Source: Prevotella sp.
GTDB taxonomy: Bacteria > Bacteroidota > Bacteroidia > Bacteroidales > Bacteroidaceae
NCBI GenBank assembly: GCA_017623335.1
Contig: JAGAPI010000053.1
Coordinates: 1 to 17,518, forward strand
Reading direction: 5' to 3'
DNA length: 17,518 bases
Both the position numbers and the translations under genes were made by a program. Each line of letters starts with the position of its first letter. The stretch's first letter is position 1. Below, piece after piece: positions 16,365-17,518 of the stretch. The notes beneath the pieces were generated by a model. It did not search any database. It was given only the letters and a program-made list of their open reading frames with translations, and was not told the DNA's origin.

Positions 16365-16372
16365 AATAGAGT

Positions 16373-16400
16373 GAAGAACGAAGAGGGAAAAGTGAAGAAT
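16373..16400 (+). repeat. Degenerate GA heptamer array between ilvB and ilvN
   Basis: Four consecutive 7-base units, GAAGAAC, GAAGAGG, GAAAAGT and GAAGAAT, occupy most of the 45-base spacer, starting 8 bases after the ilvB stop. They match the units of the two palindromic elements at 8996-9090 and 14499-14628, but there is no inverted copy here. It may be a decayed or one-armed member. Being purine-rich and close to the ilvN ATG at 16410, it might also affect ribosome binding. Confidence 0.6.
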
Positions 16401-16409
16401 TAAAAAGAT

Positions 16410-16961
16410 ATGGAAGAAGATAAGAAACTATATACTTTGCTTGTGTATTCGGAGAACATCGCTGGTGTGCTCAACCAGATAACGGCTGTGTTCACACGCC
16501 GTCAGGTGAATATCGAGAGCCTCAATGTGTCGGCATCGAGCATCCCTGGCATACACAAATATACCATCACGGCATACAGCGATGAGGATCAGATAATAAA
16601 GATAACAAAGCAGATTGAGAAGAAGATTGACGTGGTGAAGGCTTCATACTATCTCGACGAGGAACTGTTCCTACGTGAGACTGGTCTCTACAAGCTCAGC
16701 ACTCCCAAGGTGATGGCTAATCCGCTGATTTCGCGCGCTATACGTAAGTATGAGGCACGCATCACTGAGGTAAACCCCACCTACATCATTGTGTCGAAGA
16801 GCGGCAAGACTGAGCACATCATGGAGCTTTATAATGTGCTCAAGGAGTTTGACTGTGTGCAGCAGTATACGCGCTCTGGACGCATCGCCGTTACCCGTAA
16901 TCCTTTTGAGGAGGTGAGCGAATTCCTTGAGGGACGTAAGCAGGAGTTGAAAGGAAAATAA
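16410..16961 (+). CDS. ilvN: Acetolactate synthase, small (regulatory) subunit
   Basis: Regulatory partner of IlvB; it raises catalytic activity and confers feedback inhibition, usually by valine. The 183-residue protein has an N-terminal ACT domain (about 6-82) with the typical start LYTLLVYSENIAGVLNQI; N16, G19 and the NIESL at 34-38 are the family marks of the effector-binding face. A C-terminal domain follows (about 88-165, RETGLYKL to SGRIAVTRN). It is slightly longer than E. coli IlvH (163 residues). The ATG at 16410 follows ilvB by 45 bases, and the stop is two bases before the thioesterase start, so the three are surely co-transcribed. The name ilvH would be equally valid. Confidence 0.95.
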   Translation: MEEDKKLYTLLVYSENIAGVLNQITAVFTRRQVNIESLNVSASSIPGIHKYTITAYSDEDQIIKITKQIEKKIDVVKASYYLDEELFLRETGLYKLSTPKVMANPLISRAIRKYEARITEVNPTYIIVSKSGKTEHIMELYNVLKEFDCVQQYTRSGRIAVTRNPFEEVSEFLEGRKQELKGK

Positions 16962-16963
16962 AG

Positions 16964-17518
16964 ATGGACAAGGTAGGACGCTATGAGTTTGCGGCAGACG
17001 CATTCCACTGTGACTTCGGTCACCGGCTGTTTATGGGACACTTGGGCAACCACATGCTCAATGCTGCCGACTTCCACTCCTCGGAGCGGGGATTTGGCAT
17101 GCGCTATCTCAACACTGTGAATAAGACGTGGGTGCTGTCAAGACTCTCCATAGAGATGGATGAGATGCCTGCCGAGGGCGACAGATTCTTTGTGGAGACA
17201 TGGGTGGAGAGCGCCATGCGTTTCTTTACCAACAGAAACTTCCGTGTGGTGTCGCCTGATGGCAAGGTCTACGGTTATGGTCGTAGTATTTGGGCAATGA
17301 TTGACACTGTGACACGCCAGCCACAGGATATACTCGCCATACGCGACGGTGAGATTAACGGCTGGATAGAGCGTGAGAAGGAATGCCCGATAGGCAAACC
17401 GTCGAGAGTGAAGATGGGTGACGGGGCGAAGTTGGAGAGCTCATTCATCGCTTCCTACAACGACATCGACGTGAACGGGCATCTCAACTCGGTGAAGTAC
17501 ATTGAGCATGTGCTCGAC
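16964..17518 (+). CDS. Acyl-ACP thioesterase (3' end outside window)
   Basis: The frame opens at the ATG at 16964, two bases after the ilvN stop, and stays open for 185 codons to the window edge. The sequence resembles bacterial members of the FatA/FatB-like acyl-ACP thioesterase family, which hydrolyse acyl-acyl carrier protein to free fatty acid. The first hotdog domain includes ADFHSSERGFGM (43-54), NKTWVLSRLSIEMDEMP and the ETWVES block. A second hotdog begins near 160 with YNDIDVNGHLNS, where D169, N171 and H173 match the catalytic Asp-Asn-His arrangement of plant-type enzymes. Placement inside an ilv operon is seen in other Bacteroidetes, and the next gene is probably ilvC. A role in branched fatty-acid balance is my inference. 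Confidence 0.9.
   Translation, partial: MDKVGRYEFAADAFHCDFGHRLFMGHLGNHMLNAADFHSSERGFGMRYLNTVNKTWVLSRLSIEMDEMPAEGDRFFVETWVESAMRFFTNRNFRVVSPDGKVYGYGRSIWAMIDTVTRQPQDILAIRDGEINGWIEREKECPIGKPSRVKMGDGAKLESSFIASYNDIDVNGHLNSVKYIEHVLD

Overview
The window looks like chromosomal DNA of a Bacteroidales bacterium, most likely Prevotella/Segatella or a close relative. The clues are promoter boxes of the Bacteroidetes form TAnnTTTG, a TonB-dependent receptor with an N-terminal carboxypeptidase-regulatory-like domain, a PPi-dependent phosphofructokinase, a golvesin-domain ('xanthan lyase'-type) amidase, and an ilvD-ilvB-ilvN-acyl-ACP thioesterase operon. All genes inside the window look intact. The two end genes are cut by the window edges. 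I see no rRNA, tRNA, transposase, phage or CRISPR array.

Layout. (1) 2-1234 (+) is the C-terminal part of a superfamily 2 helicase that ends in WG-type repeats. It converges on the next block at a 19-bp terminator hairpin that contains both stop codons. (2) 7152 down to 1245 (-) is a probable five-gene operon: a small conserved-looking protein of unknown function, a PlsC-like acyltransferase, a large exported amidase with an inserted golvesin domain, a second small unknown protein, and a YgiQ-family radical SAM protein. A good Bacteroidetes promoter precedes it, and a structured, cloverleaf-like spacer precedes ygiQ. (3) 7364-9954 (+) carries the PPi-dependent phosphofructokinase and then a membrane-anchored GH25 muramidase, separated by a GA-rich heptamer palindrome. 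(4) 12366-9997 (-) is a TonB-dependent receptor without a SusD-like partner. (5) 12705-17518 (+) is the branched-chain amino acid operon ilvD, ilvB, ilvN and an acyl-ACP thioesterase that runs off the right edge.

How the genes work together. IlvB/IlvN make acetolactate and acetohydroxybutyrate, and IlvD makes the branched 2-oxo acids. The thioesterase two bases after ilvN links the operon to fatty-acid synthesis, where branched-chain acyl primers are made from the same pathway. The acyltransferase, amidase and GH25 enzyme point to envelope lipid and peptidoglycan turnover. Phosphofructokinase feeds glycolysis and the pyruvate used by IlvB.

The most unusual signal is a family of 7-bp tandem repeats (GAAGAGT/GAAGAAT). 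It sits directly after three plus-strand genes (pfp, ilvD, ilvB). In two places it is followed by its own inverted copy, giving perfect 24-25 bp stems. It supplies the ilvD stop codon and creates a false N-terminus in front of the GH25 gene.
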